DNA of 50,435 nucleotides from Methanobacteriota archaeon (lineage in GTDB: Archaea; Thermoplasmatota; Poseidoniia; Poseidoniales; Thalassarchaeaceae): positions 1 to 50,435 of the forward strand of contig PBOL01000010.1 in assembly GCA_002725315.1 (NCBI GenBank), in the 5' to 3' direction. Numbering within the stretch: position 1 is the stretch's first letter; the number at the start of each line of letters is the position of its first letter. A model generated the notes under the pieces. It was not told the origin of the DNA. It ran no database searches and saw nothing but the letters and a program-made list of their open reading frames with translations. Of the stretch, positions 8,671-17,373 are shown one piece after another. The position numbers and the translations under genes were made by a program.

Positions 8671-9651
8671 ATGGTTCCCAGCCCTCTGGACCTCGAAATA
8701 CGTAGGATTGTCACTGATAGTGACCTAGATGGAGTTGTAACTGCTGCTATCCTACGAAGATGGTGGAAAGAGGCAGAAATTGAGTTTGGTCATCCTGGGG
8801 AGCTTCGCGCTGGACTTCTGGATTCGAAGATCGACAGATGGACGGCAGTTTGTGACCTGCCTTGGCATCCTAATTGCGGGCTGAGCATCGATCACCACCA
8901 GTCCAACAAGCCATCTGGAATAGATGAGTCCGAGTCAGTGGTAATCTGGAGGGACACTCCCTCTGCAGCAAGAATTGCATTTGATTTGATTTCCGAGAGA
9001 TTGGATCTTTCAGACATGGAAGGACTATTGGAGTGGGTGGACAAGTTGGACGGTGGTGGAGTCACTCGTGAGGAGTACCTGTCCGAGCATCCGGTTCTAT
9101 GGCTTGGGAGAGCTATCGACGTAGGGGAGGGCACTGCGATGGAGATCCTGGAGGCACTAGAGCGCGGAGTCGGGGTAGAAGAGATTCTCGAAAGCCCGGG
9201 AGTCTCCGAAGTTATCGAAAACAAGAGGGGGCAACTAGAGTCTCTGAGCGAGGCGATTGCTGGAAACATGAGAATCGAGGATAGGATGGCAATTGTGAGG
9301 CTCGAAGACCTAGGGATTCGGTCAAATGGATACCACGTCACTGCAATGGCAGGAGGGGATTGCGACGCTTGTGTGATTATTCACGGAGAAGTTGGAGCGA
9401 CATTCGGCGATGAGGGGGCATACCCCGTCTCGGCTTCATTCTACACCAACTCCTTCCTTCACCCTCAAGGCGGGCTGTTCGATCTGACGAAACTTGCAAC
9501 TCTTTTCGATGCTGATGGAGGGGGGCACGCGAATGCCTGTGGCTGTAGGATCAAGCCGATTCGGGGACACAGAAGTGGCGAGGAGGGAGTTTCGGTAGAA
9601 GACATCGAACTGAACGTTGCTGCTTGGCTGGAGCTGTGGGCAGGCAGATAA
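8671..9651 (+). CDS. DHH-family phosphoesterase
   Basis: A 326-residue member of the DHH/DHHA1 superfamily, which includes oligoribonucleases, cyclic-dinucleotide phosphodiesterases and RecJ nucleases. Visible metal-binding motifs are DSDLDG (residues 16-21), DLPWHPNCG followed by DHHQSN (about 74-79) and the C-terminal GGGHANACG of the DHHA1 domain (about 282-292). No extra membrane, CBS or OB domain is present, so a stand-alone NrnA-like cytoplasmic enzyme is the best guess; the exact substrate cannot be read from sequence. It diverges from the Nudix gene across 92 bases; an AT-rich patch near 8625-8632 may serve the Nudix side. Confidence 0.88.
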   Translation: MVPSPLDLEIRRIVTDSDLDGVVTAAILRRWWKEAEIEFGHPGELRAGLLDSKIDRWTAVCDLPWHPNCGLSIDHHQSNKPSGIDESESVVIWRDTPSAARIAFDLISERLDLSDMEGLLEWVDKLDGGGVTREEYLSEHPVLWLGRAIDVGEGTAMEILEALERGVGVEEILESPGVSEVIENKRGQLESLSEAIAGNMRIEDRMAIVRLEDLGIRSNGYHVTAMAGGDCDACVIIHGEVGATFGDEGAYPVSASFYTNSFLHPQGGLFDLTKLATLFDADGGGHANACGCRIKPIRGHRSGEEGVSVEDIELNVAAWLELWAGR

Positions 9652-10119
9652 TCAGAGAATTGTCAAAAGATACAGGAAGCCCAAGAAGGCATGGATTGCC
9701 AGAATTATTGCCATTATATCGCTTAACTTCCCATGCATCTCCTTCGTTCTTGCGAAGCTCTCTCCCGACGTTCTCTCATTCTTCGTTTTCCTTCCCAGGC
9801 TCCATAGGAAAAACATCAGCGAAACACCGATTATTCCCGACCAACCATGGAAATGGCCAGGTAGAAGGAGGCTGGTTGGGTCATCGTTGTCAATAATCCC
9901 TCTCGCCACGTTTGATGCAAATGCCAATGCGACTATTCCGATGGTTGCCATGGCGATGAGGTCGCCTGTAGTCTCGTGCTTGTCCACCGCAGACCTCCTT
10001 TCCGCGCCACTTAGAGACATCGAGTCTTTTCGCCAGCCCCTCTGCCTGTAGAAGGCCCAAATCAGTAATAGCGCAGCTATTGGGTGAGCAAGGATCACTG
10101 CATATCTTACCGGTTCCAC
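9652..10119 (-). CDS. Four-helix membrane protein with conserved histidines (DUF4079-like)
   Basis: 155 residues starting at a GTG that shares its G with the TAG stop of the upstream methyltransferase gene, so the two are translationally coupled. About four hydrophobic helices are seen (residues 7-24, 52-75, 85-110, 130-153). Histidines sit at helix ends: HPIAALLL, HETTGDL, HFHGWSGI, HGKLSD and IHAFLGF. This recalls DUF4079 and cytochrome b561-like membrane proteins, where histidines bind haem; haem binding here is inference. It ends next to the convergent DHH gene with no spacer. Confidence 0.7.
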   Translation of the reverse strand: MEPVRYAVILAHPIAALLLIWAFYRQRGWRKDSMSLSGAERRSAVDKHETTGDLIAMATIGIVALAFASNVARGIIDNDDPTSLLLPGHFHGWSGIIGVSLMFFLWSLGRKTKNERTSGESFARTKEMHGKLSDIMAIILAIHAFLGFLYLLTIL

Positions 10120-10796
10120 TATTCTCGGGATGGCTTATCCAACTTAGATTTGGCTGAGTTTCGCCAAACTGCACGATATCTGGTCGACTCCTTTTCAGGA
10201 ATTTCTGCGGAGTAGAACTCTACTCTTTCCAGGCCTTTGCCTATCTCTTCGATGAACTCTGCCGTTAGTGGCCATGGAGGACCTTCTTGGTCTTCTTCCG
10301 AGCCAAGTCTGCCTATGCATACGAGGGCCCCGCCCTCGGACAGGAAGGAAGACAATATTGGTGCAGCTTCTTTCCTAATCTGTTCGGGGATGGCTTGCAG
10401 GATGTGGACTTCGAGTACCAGATCAAACTTTCCCCTCCATGAAGTAGGCGGATCGAGTAGGTCCTCCACCACCCAATTCAGATTCCTCTGTGGATGTAAT
10501 TTTCTAGCCCATGATACAGCAGACTCAGAAATGTCGAAGGCAGTAACGTCCCATCCTCTTTTGTTGAGGAAAGACGCGTCCTCGCCGAGTCCGCATCCTA
10601 CAACTAATGCATTTCCCATCTCGTCATTTTGGTCCACCCAATCTACTAGGAAAGGGTGGGGTTCCTGCCAATCCCATGGGATCAGGCCTCTATTTTCATC
10701 AGACTCGGAATACAAATCCTCGAACCAAGAAAGCGGTTGGTCGGAAATCTGTGATCGATTGAATATTTCCAGCATCCGCTCTCTGGATTCTTCCAT
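10119..10796 (-). CDS. SAM-dependent methyltransferase, class I (thiopurine-methyltransferase-like)
   Basis: 225 residues. Motif I is NALVVGCGLGEDASFL (about residues 62-77), followed by the acidic end of strand 2 (DVTAFDISESAVSWA) and a strand-4 region FDLVLEVHILQAIP. The PHPFLVDWV lead-in and overall order resemble the thiopurine/tellurite methyltransferase group, which methylates small sulfur, selenium or metalloid compounds; the true substrate is unknown. It starts at ATG 9 bases after the stop of icd and overlaps the membrane protein downstream by one base, so it sits in an icd-methyltransferase-membrane protein operon. Confidence 0.85.
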   Translation of the reverse strand: MEESRERMLEIFNRSQISDQPLSWFEDLYSESDENRGLIPWDWQEPHPFLVDWVDQNDEMGNALVVGCGLGEDASFLNKRGWDVTAFDISESAVSWARKLHPQRNLNWVVEDLLDPPTSWRGKFDLVLEVHILQAIPEQIRKEAAPILSSFLSEGGALVCIGRLGSEEDQEGPPWPLTAEFIEEIGKGLERVEFYSAEIPEKESTRYRAVWRNSAKSKLDKPSRE

Positions 10797-10805
10797 CTTC
10801 TATAC

Positions 10806-12041
10806 CTACATGTGGGAGACCACGGCCTTACCAAATTCGGAGCAAGATAGTAGGGTTGCGTCGTCCATCAGCCTCTCGAAATCGTAGGTAACCGTCCGTG
10901 CAGATATGGCTCCCTCCATTCCCTTAACGATCAAGTCTGCAGCCTCTGTCCATGACATGTGCCTTAGCATCATCTCGGCAGAGAGTATCAAGCTCCCTGG
11001 ATTCACCTTGTCTTGGCCCGCGTACTTGGGGGCCGTTCCATGGGTGGCCTCGAAGATGGAAATCCCAGTGTCGTAGTTTATGTTAGCTCCCGGGGCTATC
11101 CCAATCCCTCCCACTTGTGCTGCTAGGGCATCTGAGATGTAGTCGCCATTCAGGTTCATCGTAGTCAGCACCCCATATTCTCTTGGGCGAGTCAGAACTT
11201 GCTGAAGCATTGCATCGGCAATCACGTCCTTGACAGTAATTCTGGTTCCCGTAGTCGGATTGTCGAATGAGCACCACGGCCCGCCATCAATCTCCTCTGC
11301 GCCGAACTCCTCCTTGGCAATCTCGTAGCCCCAATCCCTGAAACCACCTTCAGTGAATTTCATTATGTTACCCTTGTGGACAAGCGTTACACTGTCCCTG
11401 TCGTTGTCTATTGCGTACCTAATTGCTGCCCTGACAATCCTTGCTGTCCCTTCCTTGCTAATCGGCTTGATACCTATTCCTGCGGTATCAGGAAAGCGTA
11501 TCTTATCGACGCCCATCTCCTTCTGAAGGAAATCTATGACCTTACTGACTTCAGGACTTCCTGACTCCCACTCTATTCCGGCATACACGTCCTCGCTATT
11601 TTCTCTGAAGATGATCATGTCCACTGACCCCGGGTCCTTCACCGGGCTAGGTGTCCCGGAATACCACCTCACTGGTCTGACACAGGCGAAGAGATCGAGT
11701 TGCTGCCTAAGGGCCACGTTTAGGCTCCTTATTCCGCCCCCTACTGGCGTTGTTAATGGGCCCTTGATTGATACGAGGCCATCTCGCATAGCCTCCTTTG
11801 TTTCCTCTGGCAACCACTCTCCAGTTGAGTCGTAGGCCTTCTGGCCTGCTAATACCTCCTTCCATCTAATCTCCCTATTTCCACCATATGCTTTCTGTAC
11901 GGCAGAGTTCACCACCTGTATCATTACTGGAGTGATATCAATTCCTATTCCATCTCCCTCTATGTAGTGAATTATTGGGTTGTCGGGTACTTCCAACGCT
12001 GACCCGGACATACTAATCGTACTCCCCTCTGACATATCCAT
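10806..12041 (-). CDS. icd: NADP-dependent isocitrate dehydrogenase
   Basis: Converts isocitrate to 2-oxoglutarate and CO2 in the TCA cycle. The sequence is strikingly like E. coli Icd: [20 protein letters not shown] contains the substrate-binding and regulatory serine, [15 protein letters not shown] carries substrate residues, and [17 protein letters not shown] has the Lys-Tyr pair that favours NADP. The open frame extends to 12245, but the first 68 residues are Arg/Pro/His-rich, unlike the family, and run antisense through the OsmC gene. I place the start at ATG 12041 (411 residues; ATG 12035 also possible), which matches the usual length of about 416. Ends in TAG. Bacterial resemblance suggests old transfer into this lineage. 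Confidence 0.95.
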   Translation of the reverse strand: MDMSEGSTISMSGSALEVPDNPIIHYIEGDGIGIDITPVMIQVVNSAVQKAYGGNREIRWKEVLAGQKAYDSTGEWLPEETKEAMRDGLVSIKGPLTTPVGGGIRSLNVALRQQLDLFACVRPVRWYSGTPSPVKDPGSVDMIIFRENSEDVYAGIEWESGSPEVSKVIDFLQKEMGVDKIRFPDTAGIGIKPISKEGTARIVRAAIRYAIDNDRDSVTLVHKGNIMKFTEGGFRDWGYEIAKEEFGAEEIDGGPWCSFDNPTTGTRITVKDVIADAMLQQVLTRPREYGVLTTMNLNGDYISDALAAQVGGIGIAPGANINYDTGISIFEATHGTAPKYAGQDKVNPGSLILSAEMMLRHMSWTEAADLIVKGMEGAISARTVTYDFERLMDDATLLSCSEFGKAVVSHM

Positions 12042-12109
12042 CGACCCTGCGATTGGTCGGGGATTGATGAAGCCAACCCTTGAAGGGTGATGCCTATGGT
12101 GAATGGGTC

Positions 12110-12499
12110 GTGAAAGGCGAGGTAACGTGGACCGGAGACGGTGGCTATGTTGGAAAGACCTCCAAGGGCAAAGTGTTTGGAATCTACGATGAGGATAGCC
12201 CAAGTCCGATGGAGATGGTGTTGCACGCCCATGCAGCTTGTTCAATGATCGATGTAATTGACGGATTGAAAGGGCGCGTGGAGAATGTGGAGTACGCTAC
12301 AGTTGACATAGAGGCAGAGAGGGCCGAGGAAAGCCCTCGTGTTTTCACGGCGGTATCAATGAATTACAAAATCAAGGGAGATGTTCCAGAGGAGCTCGTT
12401 CGACGCCTTATTGAAAGCAGCCATGAGAGGTTTTGCAGTGTCGGGATCATGATTACACGCTCTGGAACCTCTCTAGAATGGACGTTAGAAATGCTCTGA
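12110..12499 (+). CDS. OsmC/Ohr family protein
   Basis: OsmC-family proteins are small dimeric thiol peroxidases that reduce organic hydroperoxides with two cysteines. The cysteines are present: [10 protein letters not shown] (on the long central helix) and [13 protein letters not shown]. The start [17 protein letters not shown] matches the family opening. I chose GTG 12110 (129 residues) because a GGTGA ribosome site ends seven bases upstream; TTG at 12080 would add ten residues and lacks such a site. Diverges from icd; the gap contains two small inverted repeats (CGACC/GGTCG at 12042-12059 and CCCTT/AAGGG around 12077-12087) with no proven role. Confidence 0.85.
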   Translation: MKGEVTWTGDGGYVGKTSKGKVFGIYDEDSPSPMEMVLHAHAACSMIDVIDGLKGRVENVEYATVDIEAERAEESPRVFTAVSMNYKIKGDVPEELVRRLIESSHERFCSVGIMITRSGTSLEWTLEML

Positions 12500-12662
12500 A
12501 ATATGGATGGGTTACCAGATTGGTTTTCTCAAAATTTTCGAAAAAATAGTCCTGAGATTGGCCTCTTCTTGGCTAATCATTAAACACCCCCCATTCAGAA
12601 GCGCAACTCCCTTGCACAAGGCGGGACGAATCCTGACCGGTAACGACTGGAGAGAGAGATAA
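12500..12662 (+). promoter_or_regulatory. Upstream region of nrdJ
   Basis: 163 bases without a gene. An AT-rich patch (aaaattttcgaaaaaa near 12531-12546) and a TATA-like attaaac near 12579-12585 could be promoter elements. A small palindrome CCTTGcaCAAGG lies near 12612-12623, and GGAGAGAGAG precedes the ATG as the ribosome site. I do not see a cobalamin riboswitch, although the gene product uses B12. Confidence 0.4.
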
Positions 12663-15600
12663 ATGCAGACCAAGATTGGAGTGTCCAAAGGTACGGCGGA
12701 AGCCGAAAGCGGCCTAGTTATAGAGCGGCGGTTCACTTCTGTTGGCCAAGATCCTTTCGATACGTTCGACTGGATTGAGATGGACGTAGAAATAAGGAAT
12801 CCGGATGGTTCCATGGCTGACTCGATCGAGGGTGTAAAGCTGCCTTCCGGATTTTCGGGTATACCCGGAAAGGTATGCGCCCAGAAGTATCTGCGCAAGG
12901 CGGGCGTTCCGAAGCACCTTCGGAACGTTCCCGAAGAGGGGGTGCCTGTCTGGCTACAGCGAAGTGAGCCAGACCACGAGCGGTTGCAGACAATGGACGC
13001 CGCCGATAGAATGGGTGGTGAGACTGACGGAAGGCAACTCTTCCGTCGACTTGCAGGGACCTGGACCTACTGGGGCTGGAAGTACGGTTACTTCGCTAGC
13101 GAGGCAGATGCCCGCGCCTACTTCGACGAGATGTGCTACCTTATCGCTAGCCAGCGATCAGCACCCAACAGCCCCCAGTGGTTCAACACAGGCCTCCACT
13201 GGGCATACGGAATTGCTGGGCCCCCTCAGGGTCACACATACGTTGACCCGGACACCGGAAAGGTAGAGCTGTCTACTAGCGCATACGAGAGGCCTCAGCC
13301 ACACGCATGCTTCATCCAGTCGGTTTCCGACTCCTTGGTAGGGGGCACAGACTCAATAATGGGACTCTGGAACAGAGAGGCTCTTTTATTCAAGTATGGC
13401 TCTGGTACTGGTTCTAATTTCTCCAATATCAGAGGAGCAGGGGAGCCCCTTTCAGGAGGGGGGACTTCGAGCGGGCTGCTTTCATTCCTGAAGATTGGCG
13501 ATAGGGCGGCTGGAGCAATCAAGTCAGGAGGCACCACAAGAAGGGCGGCAAAGATGGTGACCTTGGATCTAGACCATCCAGACATCGAGGAGTACATTGA
13601 TTGGAAGCCGTCTGAGGAAGAAAAGGTGTCTGCCCTTGTAATTGGAAGCACCATTCTCCAAAAGCATGCGGACCAGATTATGGAAGCGGTTTGGGAGCAT
13701 GGAGATGACGAGGGCAGATTCAATCAGAAGACTAACCTGGGTCTGCGAAGGGCAATGGTCAGAGCAATCAGAGATAGCGTCCCCCAGTCACATATCCAGA
13801 GGATACTAGACCTTGCTGAGCAGGGCTGGAAAGGGCTTGAATTCGACGTTTTAGACACCGACTGGCAAGGAGAAGCGTATGCTACGGTGTCTGGGCAGAA
13901 TAGTAACAACTCGGTCAGGGTCCCAAACTCCTTCATGAGCGCGGTCAAGAATGGAGATCAGTGGGGCCTCTATTGGAGGACCGAGTTGGAGGCTGCTGAA
14001 TCCGAGGGAAGGGAGCCGGAGCCCTGCAGGACTATGGATGCGAATGCCCTGTGGGACAAGGTAGCATACACCGCTTGGGCGTGCGCTGATCCTGGGGTGC
14101 AGTTTGATACAACGATCAACGAGTGGCACACGTGCCCTCAGGCAGGACGAATAAACGGGTCAAACCCCTGCTCGGAATACATGTTCCTAGATGACACGGC
14201 ATGCAACCTAGCTAGCATCAATCTTCTCCACTACTATGACTTAGACACCCACGCATTCCAAATTGATGACTTCCGCCACAGTGTTAGACTGTGGACCACA
14301 ACTTTGGAAATCAGCGTGTTAATGGCCCAATTCCCATCCGAGTCAATAACCCAGAGATCCTATGACTACAGGACTCTGGGGCTTGGTTACTGCAACATAG
14401 GATCGCTGCTCATGCACATGGGAATCCCATACGACGACGACAGGGCGTACGCAATCTGCGGTGCTGTCACGGCAATAATGTGCGGTGAATCCTACGCTAC
14501 CAGTGCCGAAATGGCTTCCATACTAGGACCGTTTCCCGACTATGAAAGGAATGCTGAGGATATGCTCAGGGTCATGAAGAACCATCGTAGGGCAGCCTAT
14601 GACGCACCCGCTGAAGAGTTCGAAGGGCTAACTGTCCTTCCTGTTGGAATTAATGGAAAGAAGTGTCCCAAGGATTTGCTAGATGCCGCAAAGGAGTGTT
14701 GGGATCGAGCGGTTAGGGAGGGAGAGGAGCATGGGTACAGGAATGCGCAGACCACTGTGATTGCACCGACTGGTACGATTGGCCTAGTGATGGGAGCAGA
14801 CACCACTGGAGTCGAGCCTCAGTTCTCACTAGTTCAGTACAAGACCCTGGCTGGAGGGGGCTCGCTAAGGATAATCAACAGAGGAGTGCCTAATGCTCTG
14901 GGTAGGCTCGGATATTCCGAAAGCGAGTCTCTAGAAATAGAAGAATACATCATGGGAACGGGAAGACTCAGTGATTGCCCGGCCCTGTCCTCGGAGAGGC
15001 TCAAGGACGCTGGATTCGATTCGAAGGTACTGAGTTCTATTGAGTCCAAGTTAGCAGACGTCTTCGACCTACGTTCCGCATTCGCACCATCGATCCTGGG
15101 CAAGAAGTTCTGCACAGATACCCTTGGGTTGACAGAAGCCCAACTAAACGACCCGTTCTTTGACACATTGGGCTCCCTAGGATTCACAGCCGAGGATATT
15201 GAGGCAGCCAACGACCATGTCTTCGGACACAATACCATAGAAGGTGCCCCCGGATTGAAAGAAGAGCACCTTCCCGTTTTCGACTGTGCAACGCCTTGTG
15301 GGAAGTATGGGAAGAGGTCGATAGCCTGGGACGCTCACGTTAACATGATGGCTGCGGCACAGCCTTTCATCTCCGGAGCGATTTCAAAGACGATCAACAT
15401 GCCCTCAGACTCGACTATTGGAGATGTTAGAGAGGCATACAATCTGAGTCATTCCACTATGAACAAGGCCTGTGCCGTATACAGGGACGGGAGCAAACTT
15501 TCGCAGCCACTGATGAACCAATTAGTAGACTCAGTCGAACTAGATGAGGAAGAGGAAGAAGAGGAGGTCGTGGCGAAGATGGTTGAAGAGGCGGTTAGCG

Positions 15601-16301
15601 CAATCCCCGCTCCAGAGCCAGTGGCTAGGCCGGTTGCCGAGGCCCTTGTCCAGAGTTACATTGCATCGAGGAGGCCCCTTCCAGACAAGAAGAACTCCGT
15701 GAATATCAAAGCCAAGATCGGCAATCACAGTGTCCGATTAATCACCGGAGAATACCAAGATGGCAAACTTGGAGAGATATTCCTGCTGACCTCCAAAGAG
15801 GGCGCCGCTTGGAGGGCCCTTCTCTCCCAGTTTGCAATAGCAGTATCAATCGGACTCCAGCATGGGGTGCCCATTGACGCTTTCATCAAATCCTTCACAT
15901 TCAGTAAGTTTGAGCCGAGTGGAATGGTCCAAGGAGGAAGCGGAAGGGTGAAGATGTCCTCCAGCATTATCGATTGGGTGTTCAGAGAGCTCGCGATAGA
16001 GTACGCCGGGAGGAGCGATTTGGCTCACGTAGACGCGGAAGACCTAGATCCCTTCTCGATTAGCAGACCAGAGATGACAGAAGAGGGGCTTTCTCGGGTT
16101 CAAGGCGAGAAGAGAGAGGTCCAGATGACGCTAGAAGCTAGCGTCGCCCCAATCATGGATGTTGGGGAAAAGACCAGGCAGGCAGCTCGGGAGAGGGGCT
16201 TCACTGGTGACATATGTGATGACTGCGGTGGCAGTCAGATGGTAAGGAACGGGACATGCCTCAAGTGCAACGAGTGTGGTTCGACCACTGGCTGCTCCTG
16301 A
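12663..16301 (+). CDS. nrdJ: Adenosylcobalamin-dependent ribonucleotide reductase (class II, NrdJ)
   Basis: Reduces ribonucleotides to deoxyribonucleotides with a radical generated from adenosylcobalamin, independent of oxygen. The 1212-residue product is the long bacterial-type NrdJ. Catalytic landmarks: QPHACFIQSV (Cys about 216), GSGTGSNFSNIRG (about 245-257), NPCSEYMFLDDTACNLASIN (about 500-520), APTGTIG (about 701-707) and FDCATPCGKYGKRS (about 873). An acidic run near 960 is followed by a TSCPD domain (about 1005-1130; TGEYQDGKLGEIF, TFSKFEPSGMVQG). The tail CDDCGGSQMVRNGTCLKCNECG supplies redox or zinc cysteines. Starts at ATG after a GGAGAG site. Convergent with tfb, two bases apart. 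Confidence 0.97.
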   Translation: MQTKIGVSKGTAEAESGLVIERRFTSVGQDPFDTFDWIEMDVEIRNPDGSMADSIEGVKLPSGFSGIPGKVCAQKYLRKAGVPKHLRNVPEEGVPVWLQRSEPDHERLQTMDAADRMGGETDGRQLFRRLAGTWTYWGWKYGYFASEADARAYFDEMCYLIASQRSAPNSPQWFNTGLHWAYGIAGPPQGHTYVDPDTGKVELSTSAYERPQPHACFIQSVSDSLVGGTDSIMGLWNREALLFKYGSGTGSNFSNIRGAGEPLSGGGTSSGLLSFLKIGDRAAGAIKSGGTTRRAAKMVTLDLDHPDIEEYIDWKPSEEEKVSALVIGSTILQKHADQIMEAVWEHGDDEGRFNQKTNLGLRRAMVRAIRDSVPQSHIQRILDLAEQGWKGLEFDVLDTDWQGEAYATVSGQNSNNSVRVPNSFMSAVKNGDQWGLYWRTELEAAESEGREPEPCRTMDANALWDKVAYTAWACADPGVQFDTTINEWHTCPQAGRINGSNPCSEYMFLDDTACNLASINLLHYYDLDTHAFQIDDFRHSVRLWTTTLEISVLMAQFPSESITQRSYDYRTLGLGYCNIGSLLMHMGIPYDDDRAYAICGAVTAIMCGESYATSAEMASILGPFPDYERNAEDMLRVMKNHRRAAYDAPAEEFEGLTVLPVGINGKKCPKDLLDAAKECWDRAVREGEEHGYRNAQTTVIAPTGTIGLVMGADTTGVEPQFSLVQYKTLAGGGSLRIINRGVPNALGRLGYSESESLEIEEYIMGTGRLSDCPALSSERLKDAGFDSKVLSSIESKLADVFDLRSAFAPSILGKKFCTDTLGLTEAQLNDPFFDTLGSLGFTAEDIEAANDHVFGHNTIEGAPGLKEEHLPVFDCATPCGKYGKRSIAWDAHVNMMAAAQPFISGAISKTINMPSDSTIGDVREAYNLSHSTMNKACAVYRDGSKLSQPLMNQLVDSVELDEEEEEEEVVAKMVEEAVSAIPAPEPVARPVAEALVQSYIASRRPLPDKKNSVNIKAKIGNHSVRLITGEYQDGKLGEIFLLTSKEGAAWRALLSQFAIAVSIGLQHGVPIDAFIKSFTFSKFEPSGMVQGGSGRVKMSSSIIDWVFRELAIEYAGRSDLAHVDAEDLDPFSISRPEMTEEGLSRVQGEKREVQMTLEASVAPIMDVGEKTRQAARERGFTGDICDDCGGSQMVRNGTCLKCNECGSTTGCS

Positions 16302-16303
16302 TC

Positions 16304-17227
16304 TCAAATCTCTAGTTCGATATTCAGATTCTGGATCAGTTCCTTGTATCTGTTCCTGATAGTAACCTCAGTCACCCCGGCTACCTCGGCGACCTCGCGT
16401 TGTGTTCTCCTCTTACCACAGAGTACGCTAGCAATGTAGATTATCGAAGCAGCGATTCCTGTCGGTCCGCGACCGCTGGTGAGTTCCTTCTCTTGGGCTG
16501 CGGCAATCAACTCGTAGGCCTTTGCCTGCACCTCTGCATCCAGATCCAAACCGGAGCAGAACCTTGGGATATAGTCCTCGGGCTTGGTTGGTGGGATCTT
16601 CATCCTGAGTTCCCGGACCATGAATCGGTAGGTCCTACCAATCTCCTTTCGCCCGGTCCTGCTAGCCTCTCCTATCTCATCGAGGGTCCTTGGATTCTCA
16701 CAAATCCTGCAGGCAGCGTATAGGCTGGCAGCAGCTACGCCCTCTATTGATCGCCCACGAATCAAGCGTGCATCGACGGCCTTTCCATAGGTCACTGCAG
16801 CTGTCTCCCTGATAGTCTTGGGCAGCTCGAGTCTGCTTGCCATCCTATCGAGTTCGGCTAGTGCCATTGCCTTGTTTCGCTCTGTAGCATTGCTTACCCG
16901 AGACCTCTTCTGCCACTTCCTCATTCGGTAGAACTGGCTTCTATATCTGCTAGAAATCGACTTCCCTGAGTAGTCTTTGTTTTGCCAGTCGATATCGGTA
17001 GATAGTCCCTTGTCGTGAAGCATCACAGTCATCGGAGCACCTGTCCTGGCCCGTTGATCACCTTGCTCTGGACTGAATACTCTCCACTCTGCTCCCTGGT
17101 CGATTACCTTGTCCTCTAGGACTAGGCCGCAGTCATCACAGACCACCTCCCCCCTAGACTCGTCCTTACTCAAATTCCGGCTTCCGCATTCATCGCACTT
17201 TACTGTGTCCTCAACAAGGTATGACAT
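16304..17227 (-). CDS. tfb: Transcription initiation factor TFIIB
   Basis: TFB bridges TBP-bound promoter DNA and archaeal RNA polymerase. The 307-residue product has the full layout: zinc ribbon with Cys 11, 14, 30 and 33 (VKCDECG, VVCDDCG), the B-reader region around [17 protein letters not shown], then two cyclin repeats (about 115-205 and 210-300). The second repeat ends with the BRE-recognition helix-turn-helix [20 protein letters not shown]. Starts at ATG 17227 after a GGTGAGG ribosome site; ends in TGA. Archaea often have several TFBs; which paralogue this is cannot be told here. Confidence 0.97.
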   Translation of the reverse strand: MSYLVEDTVKCDECGSRNLSKDESRGEVVCDDCGLVLEDKVIDQGAEWRVFSPEQGDQRARTGAPMTVMLHDKGLSTDIDWQNKDYSGKSISSRYRSQFYRMRKWQKRSRVSNATERNKAMALAELDRMASRLELPKTIRETAAVTYGKAVDARLIRGRSIEGVAAASLYAACRICENPRTLDEIGEASRTGRKEIGRTYRFMVRELRMKIPPTKPEDYIPRFCSGLDLDAEVQAKAYELIAAAQEKELTSGRGPTGIAASIIYIASVLCGKRRTQREVAEVAGVTEVTIRNRYKELIQNLNIELEI

Positions 17228-17373
17228 AACATCCTCACCCCCCTTTCAACGAAAAGGTATTAAATTCCGAAAAGACATCATATTTAAGGTTATAATTCTG
17301 GTTGTAAATTGTTTTCATTTCTCGAGAATCGTGAAATACGAAGCGATACTGGAGTAAATGAGGGGCTCGCAAT
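17228..17373. promoter_or_regulatory. Divergent promoter region between tfb and the aconitase-family gene
   Basis: 146 AT-rich bases between divergent starts. On the minus strand TTTAATA (17257-17263) lies about 30-35 bases before the tfb ATG, where an archaeal TATA box is expected, and GGTGAGG precedes the ATG. A second AT-rich block (catatttaaggttataattc, 17279-17298) could serve either direction, most likely the plus-strand gene through a leader of about 60 bases. Confidence 0.5.

Noticed and set aside
12042-12245. N-terminal extension of isocitrate dehydrogenase (68 residues)
   Set aside because: It is Arg/His/Pro-rich, unlike the family, and runs antisense through the OsmC gene. The ATG at 12041 gives the normal length.
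12500-12662. Cobalamin riboswitch before nrdJ
   Set aside because: The stretch is short, and I could not find the B12-box or the expected stem pattern.
12512-15967. Several minus-strand reading frames of 60-140 codons across nrdJ
   Set aside because: They are Ser/Pro/Leu-rich shadows of the highly conserved nrdJ coding strand, with no motif or ribosome site.
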